In this document: piece by piece, positions 54,146 to 62,779 of the stretch
Layout: the number at the start of each line of letters is the position of its first letter
How positions within the stretch are numbered: the first letter of the stretch is position 1
From: Pseudomonas sp. RGM2987
GTDB taxonomy: Bacteria; Pseudomonadota; Gammaproteobacteria; Pseudomonadales; Pseudomonadaceae
Direction of reading: 5' to 3'
Assembly: GCF_022952855.1 (NCBI RefSeq)
Contig: NZ_JALJDX010000213.1
Location: 45,612 to 109,611 of the forward strand
Length of the DNA stretch: 64,000 nucleotides
Program-made: the position numbers and the translations under genes
Notes under the pieces: model-generated
What the model was told of the DNA's origin: nothing
Seen by the model: only the letters and a program-made list of their open reading frames with translations
Database searches by the model: none

Positions 54146-54541
54146 TCAGAATCTCAAACTGACGTAGTCGGTGTTCACCCGTTCGCAAGTGTAGGTGTCC
54201 TCGCTCGCGCTACGGTTGGCCGCCCAGGACAGAGACGTCGGCTGATAATCCAGCGTGAGCGTGTTCCCACCGTAATTACAGATGAAGGTCACCCTCCTGG
54301 GTACCTGTTCATCTTCGTCGGGTTCATGGACCGCGAACTCGGTCTCGTTGAATTGCTGCACCGCCGGGTTGGCCTCCTGTTCCGGGGCCTGACTCTGCCA
54401 TTCTCGGTCATCCTGGGTTTCTACTGTTTCACCGGTGCCATGGATCTGTATCGCGGCCGGACAAATGACTTCCCCGGCATGGACATGGCCGATGATCAGC
54501 AAGCAAATGCCAGCGCCGCCGTGCGTCATGAAGTTTCGCAT
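54146..54541 (-). CDS. Small secreted protein, STY0301-like
   Basis: 131-residue protein with a signal-like N-terminus MRNFMTHGGAGICLLIIGHVHAGEVICPAA. The mature chain has cysteines in VICPAAI, TFICNYG and TYTCERV. The pattern C-P-x2-I near the start and Y-x-C-E-R near the end suggests the STY0301 family, but this is a weak match by eye. The role is unknown. Confidence 0.6.
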   Translation of the reverse strand: MRNFMTHGGAGICLLIIGHVHAGEVICPAAIQIHGTGETVETQDDREWQSQAPEQEANPAVQQFNETEFAVHEPDEDEQVPRRVTFICNYGGNTLTLDYQPTSLSWAANRSASEDTYTCERVNTDYVSLRF

Positions 54542-54600
54542 TAGGCTTGCCCCCCTAGTGTGTCCCGGCGACATGTTTGCGGCTGTGCCTGGTGAGGGCT

Positions 54601-54625
54601 ACTGTCAGGGCTGACAGTTTTTTAT
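54601..54625 (+). terminator. ACTGTCAG palindrome, copy 2, with T-run
   Basis: ACTGTCAG-GG-CTGACAGT at 54601-54618 is followed by TTTTTT on the plus strand, so it can act as a terminator there. The nearest plus-strand gene (DUF2780) ends 490 bp upstream. The core repeats the palindrome at 52521-52538. Confidence 0.55.
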
Positions 54626-54710
54626 ATCGATTTGGAATTGATAAGAGACAGGCGCCCGAAAAGAGACCTCTACGTCGGAGGTCTTTCAGTCGCTGGCTGC
54701 TATCAGACTG

Positions 54711-55604
54711 TCAGGTGCCTTGTGCTTCGCTGCGCAAGGCCGCAATCCGCCGGTCCTTCTCGGTCCAGAGCTGATTCACCCACGCCTGCACCTGCTGGCG
54801 AAACACCGGGTCGTTTTCGTAATCGCCCTGCCATAGCGCCGGCTCCAGTTCGCGGGTCTGGATGTCGATGATGACCCGGGGCACGGCGCCGCTGATCAGG
54901 TCCCAGAACCCGGGAATCCGGTCCTGTGGGTAGACCACCGTGACGTCGAGGATGGCGTCAAGTTGCTCACCCATCGCCGCCAGTACGAACGCCACGCCGC
55001 CGGCCTTGGGCTTGAGCAGGTGGGTGAAGGGGGATTGTTGTTGCTGGCTTTTGGTGGCGGTGAAGCGGGTGCCTTCGAGGTAGTTGACCACGGTGACCGG
55101 TTGGCGCTTGAACAGCTCGCAAGCAGCCTTGGTGATTTCCAGATCCTTGCCGGCAAGTGTCGGGTTCTTCGCCAGGAACGCCTTGGTGTAACGCTTCATG
55201 AACGGGTAGTCCAGCGCCCACCAGGCCAGCCCGAGGAACGGCACCCAGATCAGTTCTTTCTTGAGGAAGAACTTGAAGAACGGTGTGCGGCGGTTGAGGG
55301 TATGGACCAGGGCGGGGATATCTACCCAGGATTGGTGATTGCTGATTACCAGGTACGACGTATCGCGGCGCAGGTCGGCACCGCCGCGGATGTCCCAACG
55401 GGTGGGAATGCACAGGGCGAAGATCAGTTTGTCGATCTCGGCCCAGGTCTCGGCGATCCACATCACCGCCCACGAGGCGTAGTCACGAAAGCGCCCGGGC
55501 AGGATCAGTTTGAGCAGGGCGAACACCATCAGCGGGCCGAATAGCACCAGGGTGTTGAGCAACAGCAGCAGGGTGACGAAACAGCCGGTGAGCAGGCGGC
55601 GCAT
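54711..55604 (-). CDS. PlsC-type acyltransferase (YihG-like)
   Basis: 297-residue membrane acyltransferase. A hydrophobic N-terminus (LLLLLNTLVLFGPLMVFALLKLIL) is followed by the motifs NHQSWVD (N/H-x4-D), NYLEGTRFTATK (EGTR) and a later hydrophobic PRVIIDIQTRE block. The motifs mark 1-acyl-glycerol-3-phosphate acyltransferase-like enzymes of the YihG group at the inner membrane. The acyl donor and acceptor are not determined. Confidence 0.9.
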   Translation of the reverse strand: MRRLLTGCFVTLLLLLNTLVLFGPLMVFALLKLILPGRFRDYASWAVMWIAETWAEIDKLIFALCIPTRWDIRGGADLRRDTSYLVISNHQSWVDIPALVHTLNRRTPFFKFFLKKELIWVPFLGLAWWALDYPFMKRYTKAFLAKNPTLAGKDLEITKAACELFKRQPVTVVNYLEGTRFTATKSQQQQSPFTHLLKPKAGGVAFVLAAMGEQLDAILDVTVVYPQDRIPGFWDLISGAVPRVIIDIQTRELEPALWQGDYENDPVFRQQVQAWVNQLWTEKDRRIAALRSEAQGT

Positions 55605-55715
55605 AAATGACTCTTGCGAACAGGTGGGCGGGTCATGATAAGCAGCTTCGGGCGGCAGGCCAAATAGGCGTGGACGAATGTTTCACCTTTTGGCCGGTAT
55701 GCTGGGTTCGCTTTT

Positions 55716-55829
55716 TGTGGCGAGGGAGCTTGCTCCCGCTCGGCTGCGCAGCAGTCGCAAACAGGCTCCGGCATTGCCGCCAGGTGGGGCCGCTTCGCAG
55801 CCCAGCGGGAGCAAGCTCCCTCGCCACAG
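55716..55829. repeat. REP pair (type B)
   Basis: Inverted GTGGCGAGGGAGCTTGCTCC copies lie in the gap between the divergent acyltransferase and retropepsin-like genes. Confidence 0.85.
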
Positions 55830-55895
55830 GTGCGCGACCGAACGAATCCATCGGCCACTGTCTAAAACCCCACCCCACACAGGAAGCCTCATTGC

Positions 55896-56402
55896 ATGAA
55901 ATCCCTTCTCGCCCTGCTCTCCCTGGTGGCCCTTCCAGTGCTGGCCGCCGAGCCGACCCTGTACGGGCGCTACGAATACATCGCGCTGCCGGAAATCGGC
56001 GGTGAGGTGCTCAAGGCCAAGATGGACACCGGTGCCCTGACCGCCTCGCTGTCGGCCAAGGACATCGAGACCTTCACCCGCGATGGCGACGACTGGGTTC
56101 GCTTCCGTCTGGCGACCAAGGATGCGAGCAACAAGGTCTACGAGCACAAGATCGCACGCATCAGCAAGATCAAGACCCGCTCCGAAGAAGATGAAGACGA
56201 CGATGAGAAGATCGCGCCGAGCAAGCGCCCGGTGGTCGACCTGGAAATGTGCCTGGGTAACGTCAAGCGCACCGTGGAGGTCAACCTCACCGACCGCAGC
56301 AGCTTCAACTACCCGTTGCTGATCGGCGCCAAGGCGTTGCGCGAGTTCGGCGCGGCGGTGAACCCGGCGCGGCGCTATACGGCTGACAAGCCCGACTGCT
56401 GA
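55896..56402 (+). CDS. Retropepsin-like / 'ATP-dependent zinc protease' family protein
   Basis: 168-residue protein with a signal peptide MKSLLALLSLVALPVLAAEP. The mature domain has the aspartic-protease-like MDTGALTASLSA and a partner block NYPLLIGAKALREFG, with an acidic insert (EEDEDDDEK). Members of this family (COG4067) were once called ATP-dependent zinc proteases and are now seen as retropepsin-like. It lies 70 bp upstream of creB, an arrangement known in Pseudomonas. Confidence 0.85.
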   Translation: MKSLLALLSLVALPVLAAEPTLYGRYEYIALPEIGGEVLKAKMDTGALTASLSAKDIETFTRDGDDWVRFRLATKDASNKVYEHKIARISKIKTRSEEDEDDDEKIAPSKRPVVDLEMCLGNVKRTVEVNLTDRSSFNYPLLIGAKALREFGAAVNPARRYTADKPDC

Positions 56403-56471
56403 TTTCCCCGATTGACGTGCCCCGAGGGTTGGGGCACCGTTCCGGCAACTTTACTGTCGGGCTCGCTACAT

Positions 56472-57152
56472 ATGCCGCATATTCTGATTGTCGAAGACGA
56501 AGCCGCCATCGCCGATACGCTGGTGTTTGCGCTGCAAGGAGAGGGTTTCGACACCACGTGGTTGAGCCTCGGCGCGGCCGCTCTCGAACACCAGAAAAGC
56601 ACTCCGGCGGACCTGATCATCCTCGATGTGGGCCTGCCGGATATCAGTGGATTTGAAACCTGCAAGAATCTCAGACGTTTCAGCGACGTTCCGGTCATCT
56701 TTCTTACAGCCCGGGATGGCGAGATCGACCGGGTCGTGGGTTTGGAGATCGGCGCCGACGATTATGTGGTCAAGCCGTTCAGCCCTCGTGAGGTCGCGGC
56801 CAGGGTCCGCGCCATTCTCAAGCGCGTGGCGCCGCGCCCGGCGCCGGAGCTGAGCGCGATGTTGTTCCAGGTGGACAGCGAGCGGGTGCAGATCAGCTAT
56901 CGCGGCAAGCCATTGAACCTCACCCGCCATGAATTCCGTTTGTTGAACTGCCTGCTGGAGCAGCCGGAGCGAGTCTTCAGCCGCGAACAGTTGCTCGATG
57001 CCCTGGGCGTGGCCAGCGATGCCGGCTACGAGCGCAGCATCGACAGCCACATCAAGAGCGTACGCGCCAAGTTGCGCCTGGTCCGAACCGATGCCGAGCC
57101 GATCCAGACCCATCGCGGCCTCGGCTATAGCTATAGCCCGGGACACAGCTGA
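56472..57152 (+). CDS. creB: Response regulator CreB
   Basis: 226-residue OmpR-type regulator. The receiver domain has E8/D9, phospho-acceptor D52 (LIILDVGLPD) and the lysine in VVKPFSP. The C-terminal winged helix has LTRHEFRLLNCLLEQPERVFSREQLLDAL and SHIKSVRAKLR. In Pseudomonas CreBC responds to cell-wall stress and beta-lactams and activates creD. The stop overlaps the creC start by one base (TGATG). Confidence 0.94.
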   Translation: MPHILIVEDEAAIADTLVFALQGEGFDTTWLSLGAAALEHQKSTPADLIILDVGLPDISGFETCKNLRRFSDVPVIFLTARDGEIDRVVGLEIGADDYVVKPFSPREVAARVRAILKRVAPRPAPELSAMLFQVDSERVQISYRGKPLNLTRHEFRLLNCLLEQPERVFSREQLLDALGVASDAGYERSIDSHIKSVRAKLRLVRTDAEPIQTHRGLGYSYSPGHS

Positions 57153-58570
57153 TGTCGCTGGGGATCCGGATTTTCCTCGTCTATGTTCTTTTCATCGCTC
57201 TGACCGGATATTTTGTGTTCGGCACGGTGATCGAACAGATCCGCCCGGGCGTGCGCCAGTCCACCGAGGAAACCCTGGTGGACACGGCCAACCTGATGGC
57301 CGAGATCCTGCGCGACGACTTCAAGGCCGGTACCCTCAACCAGAATCACTGGCCGCAGTTGCTCAAGGCCTATGGCGAGCGCCGGCCGGCGGCGACCATC
57401 TGGGGCTTGCCGAAAAACCAGGTCAGCCACCGCATCTACGTCACGGATGCCAAAGGCATCGTGGTGCTTGACTCCAGTGGCGTGGCGGTGGGCCGGGATT
57501 ACTCGCGCTGGAACGACGTCTACCTGACCTTGCGCGGCCAGTACGGCGCCCGTTCGTCCCGCGCCAATCCGGATGATCCGGCGTCGTCGGTGATGCATGT
57601 CGGCGCGCCGATCCGCGACAAAGGCCGGATCATCGGCGTGGTCACCGTCGCCAAGCCCAACAGCTCGCTGCAACCTTATATCGACCGTACGGAGCGGCGC
57701 CTACTGCTTTATGGCGTCGGGCTGATCGGCCTGGGCCTGCTGCTCGGGGCCTTGCTGTCATGGTGGCTCAGCTCGGCGCTGCGCCGCTTGACCCACTACG
57801 CCCAGGCGGTCAGCCAGGGACAACGGGTCGAAGTGCCGCATTATCGCGGTGGCGAGTTCGAGCAGCTGGCCGGCGCGGTGGAACACATGCGCACGCAACT
57901 GGAAGGCAAGGCCTACGTCGAGCGCTACGTGCATACCCTGACCCACGAACTCAAGAGCCCACTGGCAGCGATTCGCGGTGCCGCCGAACTGCTGCAAAGC
58001 GATATGCCCGCCGCCCAGCACCAGCGCTTCGTCAGCAACATCGACAGCGAAAGCGTACGCATGCAGCAGTTGATCGAGCGTTTGCTCAACCTGGCCCAGG
58101 TCGAGCAGCGCCAGGGCCTGGAAGAGGTTGTCGCGGTGCCGCTGGCCGGGTTGTTCGATGAACTGCTGGAAGCGCGTAGCGGTTGGATCGAGAGCCGGCA
58201 GTTACGCGTGGAACGGCAAATTGCAGCGGACCTGACCCCGATGGGCGAACCGTTCCTATTGCGCCAGGCGTTGGGCAATCTGCTGGAAAATGCGTTGGAC
58301 TTCACGCCGGTCAATGGACGGCTGCGCATCAGCGCCGAGCGTATCGGCGACCGGGTCGAGGTTCGCCTGTTCAATCAGGCCGAACCGATTCCCGACTACG
58401 CCTTGCCGCGCCTGAGCGAGCGCTTCTACTCCTTGCCGCGCCCGGACAGCGGCCGCAAGAGCACCGGGCTGGGGCTCAACTTCGTCGAGGAAGTGGTGCA
58501 GTTGCATGGCGGGGAGTTCGGGATTGGTAATGTCGAGGGTGGGGTCGAGGTGGTGTTGCGGTTGCCTTGA
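57152..58570 (+). CDS. creC: Sensor histidine kinase CreC
   Basis: 472-residue membrane histidine kinase. It has a first helix at residues 5-25, a periplasmic sensor region to about 185, and a second helix (LLLYGVGLIGLGLLLGALLSWWL). A HAMP-like region leads to the dimerisation motif with H265 (LTHELKSPLAAIRG). The ATPase domain has NLLENALDF, and GLGLNFVEEV as the G2 box. It is co-translated with creB. Confidence 0.94.
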   Translation: MSLGIRIFLVYVLFIALTGYFVFGTVIEQIRPGVRQSTEETLVDTANLMAEILRDDFKAGTLNQNHWPQLLKAYGERRPAATIWGLPKNQVSHRIYVTDAKGIVVLDSSGVAVGRDYSRWNDVYLTLRGQYGARSSRANPDDPASSVMHVGAPIRDKGRIIGVVTVAKPNSSLQPYIDRTERRLLLYGVGLIGLGLLLGALLSWWLSSALRRLTHYAQAVSQGQRVEVPHYRGGEFEQLAGAVEHMRTQLEGKAYVERYVHTLTHELKSPLAAIRGAAELLQSDMPAAQHQRFVSNIDSESVRMQQLIERLLNLAQVEQRQGLEEVVAVPLAGLFDELLEARSGWIESRQLRVERQIAADLTPMGEPFLLRQALGNLLENALDFTPVNGRLRISAERIGDRVEVRLFNQAEPIPDYALPRLSERFYSLPRPDSGRKSTGLGLNFVEEVVQLHGGEFGIGNVEGGVEVVLRLP

Positions 58571-58599
58571 AGAATGAGTTTCCCTTGAAGGAGCGCCGT

Positions 58600-58690
58600 T
58601 GTGGCGAGGGAGCTTGCTCCCGCTCGGCTGCGTAGCAGTCGCTTTCTGAGGAGCGCTTCGCACTCCAGCGGGAGCAAGCTCCCTCGCCAC
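58600..58690. repeat. REP pair (type B)
   Basis: Inverted GTGGCGAGGGAGCTTGCTCC copies lie between creC and creD, separating creD into its own transcription unit. Confidence 0.85.
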
Positions 58691-58720
58691 GGGGTTTCGG
58701 CCTGTAAGAGTGCTTGAGTC

Positions 58721-58736
58721 TCCACACAATCTCCAC
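58721..58736 (+). promoter_or_regulatory. CreB-box-like direct repeat before creD
   Basis: TCCAC-N6-TCCAC has the spacing of the known cre tag TTCAC-N6-TTCAC, with one mismatch in each half. It lies 68 bp upstream of the creD start. Confidence 0.5.
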
Positions 58737-58803
58737 ATTCCCCTCATAAACACCTCACACAACCCCTCCAGACTCTCCCCCATTCGAACAGGGAGAGCCC
58801 CAC

Positions 58804-60177
58804 ATGAACCGTAGCCTCGCCATAAAACTGGGCATGATCGCCCTATTGATTCTTCTGCTGATGATCCCGTTGTTGATGATCAATGGCCTTATCGACGAGC
58901 GCCAGGAGCTGCGCGACGGGGTGTTGCAGGACATCGCTCGCAGTTCCAGCAACAGCCAGCAGCTGATCGGGCCGATGATCGTGGTGCCGTTCCGCAAGGA
59001 CGTGAAGGTCTGGAACACCAACGAGAAGACCGGCGTGCGGTTCCTGGAAACCGTTGAGCACAAGGGCGAGTTGTATTTCCTGCCGGAGCAATTCGAACTC
59101 GACGGCCAGGTTCGTACCGAAACCCGCGCGCGGGGTATCTACGAGGCGCGGCTGTTCCACGCTGAGAACCGCATTGATGGGCGTTTCCAGGTGCCTGAGC
59201 ACTTTGGCCTGTCGGCCAAGGAAGCGGCGGATTACCGTTTCGACGAGCCGTACCTGAGCGTGGGCATCAGCGACATCCGCGGCATCGAGAATGCGCTGAC
59301 CATGAAACTCAACCAGCAGACCGTCGATTTCATGCCCGGCTCGCGGGTCGGCTGGCTGGGGCAGGGCGTGCACGTGCCGCTGCCGATGGTCACTGCCCAG
59401 TCCAGCGCCGACCTGACCTTCGGTTTCGACCTGAGCCTGCAAGGCACCGGCGAGTTGCAGGTGTTGCCGGTGGGCAAGTCCAGCAAAGTTCACCTGAGCG
59501 CCGACTGGCCGCACCCCAGCTTCATCGGCAATTACCTGCCGACCAACCGCGAGATCAACGAGCACGGTTTCAGCGCTGACTGGCAGACCTCATTCTTTTC
59601 CACCAACCTCGAAGAAGCGCTGCAAAGCTGTGTCGCCAGCGACGGTTGTGAAACCTTTCGCAGCCGCGCCTTTGGCGTGAGCTTCATCGACCCGGTGGAC
59701 CAGTACCTCAAGAGCGACCGGGCGATCAAATATGCCTTGCTGTTCATCGCGCTGACCTTCGCCGGCTTCTTCCTTTTCGAAGTGCTCAAGAGCCTGGCGG
59801 TGCACCCGGTCCAGTACGCCTTGGTCGGTGTGGCGCTGGCATTCTTCTACCTGCTGTTGTTGTCGCTGTCGGAGCACATCGGCTTCGCCCTCGCGTACTT
59901 GGTGTCGGCCAGTGCCTGTGTGTTGCTGATCGGGTTCTATGTCTGTCATGTGTTGCGCAGCGTGAACCATGGCCTGGGGTTCTCGGCGGGACTGGCGGCG
60001 CTGTATGCCTTGCTCTACGGCTTGCTGAGCGCGGAAGACTACGCGCTGCTGATGGGCTCGCTGCTGCTGTTCGGCCTGTTGGGTGTGTTCATGGTGCTAA
60101 CCCGCAAACTGGACTGGTATGGGGTCGGGGCCAAGCCTGCTGCGGCCGTGAGCTTTGATCTGGGAGAGGTGAAATGA
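58804..60177 (+). CDS. creD: Inner-membrane protein CreD
   Basis: 457-residue protein, the main target of CreB. An N-terminal helix (LGMIALLILLLMIPLLMINGLIDERQELRD) is followed by a large periplasmic domain to about residue 300 and five to six C-terminal helices starting at DRAIKYALLFIALTFAGFFLFEVLKSL. Its biochemical role is not established; it is linked to envelope integrity and beta-lactam response. The start fits the family pattern. Confidence 0.94.
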   Translation: MNRSLAIKLGMIALLILLLMIPLLMINGLIDERQELRDGVLQDIARSSSNSQQLIGPMIVVPFRKDVKVWNTNEKTGVRFLETVEHKGELYFLPEQFELDGQVRTETRARGIYEARLFHAENRIDGRFQVPEHFGLSAKEAADYRFDEPYLSVGISDIRGIENALTMKLNQQTVDFMPGSRVGWLGQGVHVPLPMVTAQSSADLTFGFDLSLQGTGELQVLPVGKSSKVHLSADWPHPSFIGNYLPTNREINEHGFSADWQTSFFSTNLEEALQSCVASDGCETFRSRAFGVSFIDPVDQYLKSDRAIKYALLFIALTFAGFFLFEVLKSLAVHPVQYALVGVALAFFYLLLLSLSEHIGFALAYLVSASACVLLIGFYVCHVLRSVNHGLGFSAGLAALYALLYGLLSAEDYALLMGSLLLFGLLGVFMVLTRKLDWYGVGAKPAAAVSFDLGEVK

Positions 60178-60269
60178 GCCGGTCGTTGGGGTTGCGTGAG
60201 GACCAGCGAGTGGGGGAGGTGTTGGTGGCACTGGTTGTCGGGTTGTTTCCTTTGGATCCGTGTCGGCCC

Positions 60270-60337
60270 GTTCGCGAGCAAGCCCGCTCCCACAGGGCCG
60301 GCGCAGATCCTGTGGGAGCGGGCTTGCTCGCGAAGAG
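60270..60337. repeat. REP pair (type A)
   Basis: Inverted GTGGGAGCGGGCTTGCTC copies separated by 13 bp lie between the convergent creD and glutathione transferase genes. Confidence 0.85.
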
Positions 60338-60358
60338 GCCGGTACAGTCAATGCGAAT

Positions 60359-60988
60359 CTAAACTCGAGGCACCGTTTCCACCATCGAAGGCCGCTCACT
60401 CACCTCGGCAAACCACGCCGCCAACTGTGGATTGTTCTTGCGCCATTCCAGGTCCGGGTGGCGCAAGTCCAGGTAGCCCAAGGCGCAGGCCACGCTGATG
60501 GACGCCACGTCGAAATGACTGGCCAGCTCGGCAATGGCCTCGGCTTCGAGCACGCCCAGGGCGCGGCGGATCTTGTCCCGTTGCGCATCGAGCCACTCGT
60601 CCCAGTGTTTCTCAGGTGGACGCAGGGCGGTTTCGTAGCGGATCATCACCGCTGCATCCATGACCCCGTCGGCCAGGGACGCCAGGGTCAGGCGCCGCCA
60701 GCGGGCTGCACCGTCCCGAGGAATCAGCGGGTTGCCGACGTGCTGGTGATCGAGGTAGTCGAGGATGACCCGGCTGTCATGCAGCACATTGCCGTTGGCC
60801 AGGCGCAGGGCCGGGATCTTGCTCAGCGGGTTGTCATCGATCAGCACCTGGTCCGGCTTGACCGGCGTGAGTTGGCTGAGCTGCAACGCCACGCGGTCCT
60901 GTTGACCGGTTTCGTGCAGCAGCACCAGGACCTTGCGAACGAAGGGGGAGGCGGGGTTGTAGAACAGCGTCATGCTGGGGGTGGACAT
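60359..60988 (-). CDS. Glutathione S-transferase family protein
   Basis: 209-residue protein with an N-terminal thioredoxin-like domain (MTLFYNPASPFVRKVLVLLHETG; IPALRLANGNVLHDSRVILDYLD) and a C-terminal helical domain (SISVACALGYLDLRHPDLEW). The S-P-F-x-R-K opening places the likely catalytic serine at residue 14. The substrate is unknown. It shows no link to its neighbours. Confidence 0.92.
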   Translation of the reverse strand: MSTPSMTLFYNPASPFVRKVLVLLHETGQQDRVALQLSQLTPVKPDQVLIDDNPLSKIPALRLANGNVLHDSRVILDYLDHQHVGNPLIPRDGAARWRRLTLASLADGVMDAAVMIRYETALRPPEKHWDEWLDAQRDKIRRALGVLEAEAIAELASHFDVASISVACALGYLDLRHPDLEWRKNNPQLAAWFAEVSERPSMVETVPRV

Positions 60989-61089
60989 GGCAACGTCTCG
61001 GTCAGTGGGACTCGCTGCGCAGCATAGCGCGTTCCCTCGGGCTCAAGGCAGTGGCGAGCGGGACCCATGAGGCCCGCTCGCCCTTTGCA

Positions 61090-62391
61090 TCACGCGGCCG
61101 GTTGCAGGCCTTGCGGTTCTGACGGCGCCGGGGCCGCTGGTTGTTGCTTGAGTTCGCGGGCCACGGTCCAGACGATAAACGCTGCGACCACGTCGAAGAT
61201 CGCCAGCAGCACGAACAGCGGGCTGTAGCCGATCCTGGTGACCATCACGCCAAACAGCAGGGTGAAGGCGGCGGCGCCCAGGTAACCGAACATCCCGCCC
61301 ATGCCGGTGGCGGTGGCGACTTCATTCTTGCCGAACGAGTCTGAGGTGATGGCATACAGCGCGCCGGACAGGGTCTGGTGGGCAAAACCGCCGACGCACA
61401 GCAGGGCGATGGCCGTGTACGGGCTTTCGACCAGGCCGATGCAGGCCGGGCCGATCATGCAGGAGGCGCCGAACAGCAGGACCATCTTGCGCGAGGTGAA
61501 CAGCGACACCTTGCAATACTTATGGAAGAACGGGCTCAGGTAACCGCCCAGTACGCAACCCAGGTCGGCGGCCAGGAACGGCAGCCAGGCGAACATCGCA
61601 ATCTCCTTGATGTTCATGTGCCGCTCGGTCATCAGGTACAGCGGAATCCAGGCATTGAACGTCTGCCAGGCCGGCTCGGAGAGGATCCGTGCGCTGGCGA
61701 TGGCGTAGAAATTGCGGCTGGTGATGATGCGTTTCCAGCTGCCTTTCTTCGGGCCTTGCTCTTTGAAGTGAGCTTCCTGGCCGCTGAGGATGTAGTCGCG
61801 CTCGGTGTCGCCCAGGTGCTTCTGGTCACGCGGGTGCTTGTAGAAGATCAGCCAGAGGAATGTCCAGGCGACGCCCAGGCCACCGACGATCAGGAAGGCC
61901 AGCTCCCAGCCACTGTTCAGGATCGCCCAGACCACCAGCGGCGGGGCGAGCACGGCGCCGATCGATGAACCGATGTTGAACCAGCCAATGGCGACCGAGC
62001 GTTCCTTGGCCGGAAACCATTCGGTGGACGTCTTGACTGCTGCCGGCAATCCGGCGGCTTCCGTCAGGCCCAGCAAGCCCCGGAAAAACGCCAGGCCCTG
62101 CCAGCCCGAGGCCATCGCTGCCGCAGCACAGGCCAGGGACCAGGCGAAGGCGAAAATGGCGAAGCCCATTTTGGTACCGATGGCATCGATGATGTAACCG
62201 GCCACCGGTTGCATCAGCGCATAGCAGATCTGCCAGGCCACGACGATGTGGGAATACTGCTCGGTGGAGATGCTCATTTCGCTCATCAGCGTCGGAGCGG
62301 CGACAGAGAGGGTATTGCGTGCCAGGTAGTTGACCATCAGGCCGGCCGTGACCAGGCCGACCATCCACCAGCGGATGCCTTTGATTTTCAT
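61090..62391 (-). CDS. MFS transporter, anion:cation symporter (hexuronate/sugar-acid type)
   Basis: 433-residue major facilitator transporter with about twelve helices. The opening GIRWWMVGLVTAGLMVNYLARNTLSVAAPTL and GLTEAAGLPAAVKTSTEWFPAKERSVAIGWFN are typical of the ACS family (ExuT/GudP-like). The substrate is probably a hexuronate or aldarate. I start at the ATG at 62391, MKIKGIRWW; the codon before it is GTG. A FadR-type operator lies 60 bp upstream. No catabolic genes are visible beside it. Confidence 0.88.
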   Translation of the reverse strand: MKIKGIRWWMVGLVTAGLMVNYLARNTLSVAAPTLMSEMSISTEQYSHIVVAWQICYALMQPVAGYIIDAIGTKMGFAIFAFAWSLACAAAAMASGWQGLAFFRGLLGLTEAAGLPAAVKTSTEWFPAKERSVAIGWFNIGSSIGAVLAPPLVVWAILNSGWELAFLIVGGLGVAWTFLWLIFYKHPRDQKHLGDTERDYILSGQEAHFKEQGPKKGSWKRIITSRNFYAIASARILSEPAWQTFNAWIPLYLMTERHMNIKEIAMFAWLPFLAADLGCVLGGYLSPFFHKYCKVSLFTSRKMVLLFGASCMIGPACIGLVESPYTAIALLCVGGFAHQTLSGALYAITSDSFGKNEVATATGMGGMFGYLGAAAFTLLFGVMVTRIGYSPLFVLLAIFDVVAAFIVWTVARELKQQPAAPAPSEPQGLQPAA

Positions 62392-62450
62392 CACTTCACC
62401 ACGATTATTTTTAGAGTGGGTGTCGCATGGAATGTGTTGCGGCGTTGTAG

Positions 62451-62463
62451 GTTGTCGTACAAC
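62451..62463. promoter_or_regulatory. GntR/FadR-type operator before the MFS gene
   Basis: GTTGTCGTACAAC is an inverted repeat 60 bp upstream of the start. The TTGT...ACAA form is typical of sugar-acid FadR-subfamily repressors. The regulator is not in the window. Confidence 0.45.
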
Positions 62464-62599
62464 GTAAGTGTTTATAGGAGCGCAAGGGCTAATTTGTCAA
62501 TAAATATGTCAAAATGTGTGAGGATGTTGCTGAGTGGGACGTGCCGTCATCGTATGACTGTAGGAGGCGCGTCCGCAGCTGGCGGCGGACGCGGCGAAC

Positions 62600-62779
62600 T
62601 CAGCGGCGCGGGACCAACCCCCACACCGCCAATACACAGGGGATGCCCAGCCCCAGCCAGCTCATGGCGTCCCACAGGCCGTCGCCGAGCAAGGCGCTGA
62701 ACAGGCCGGCCGCGCACAGCGTGCCGATGGCCAGGGGAACGCCGAACACTTTCCAGAAACTCGACTGCCGCGGCCTCAT
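62600..62779 (-). CDS. Small two-helix membrane protein
   Basis: 59-residue protein, MRPRQSSFWKVFGVPLAIGT, with two hydrophobic segments (VFGVPLAIGTLCAAGLFSALL and MSWLGLGIPCVLAVWGLV). It overlaps the PepSY gene stop by 4 bp (ATGA), so it is translationally coupled. Similar small proteins accompany PepSY-domain siderophore reductases in Pseudomonas; the function is unknown. Confidence 0.8.
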   Translation of the reverse strand: MRPRQSSFWKVFGVPLAIGTLCAAGLFSALLGDGLWDAMSWLGLGIPCVLAVWGLVPRR

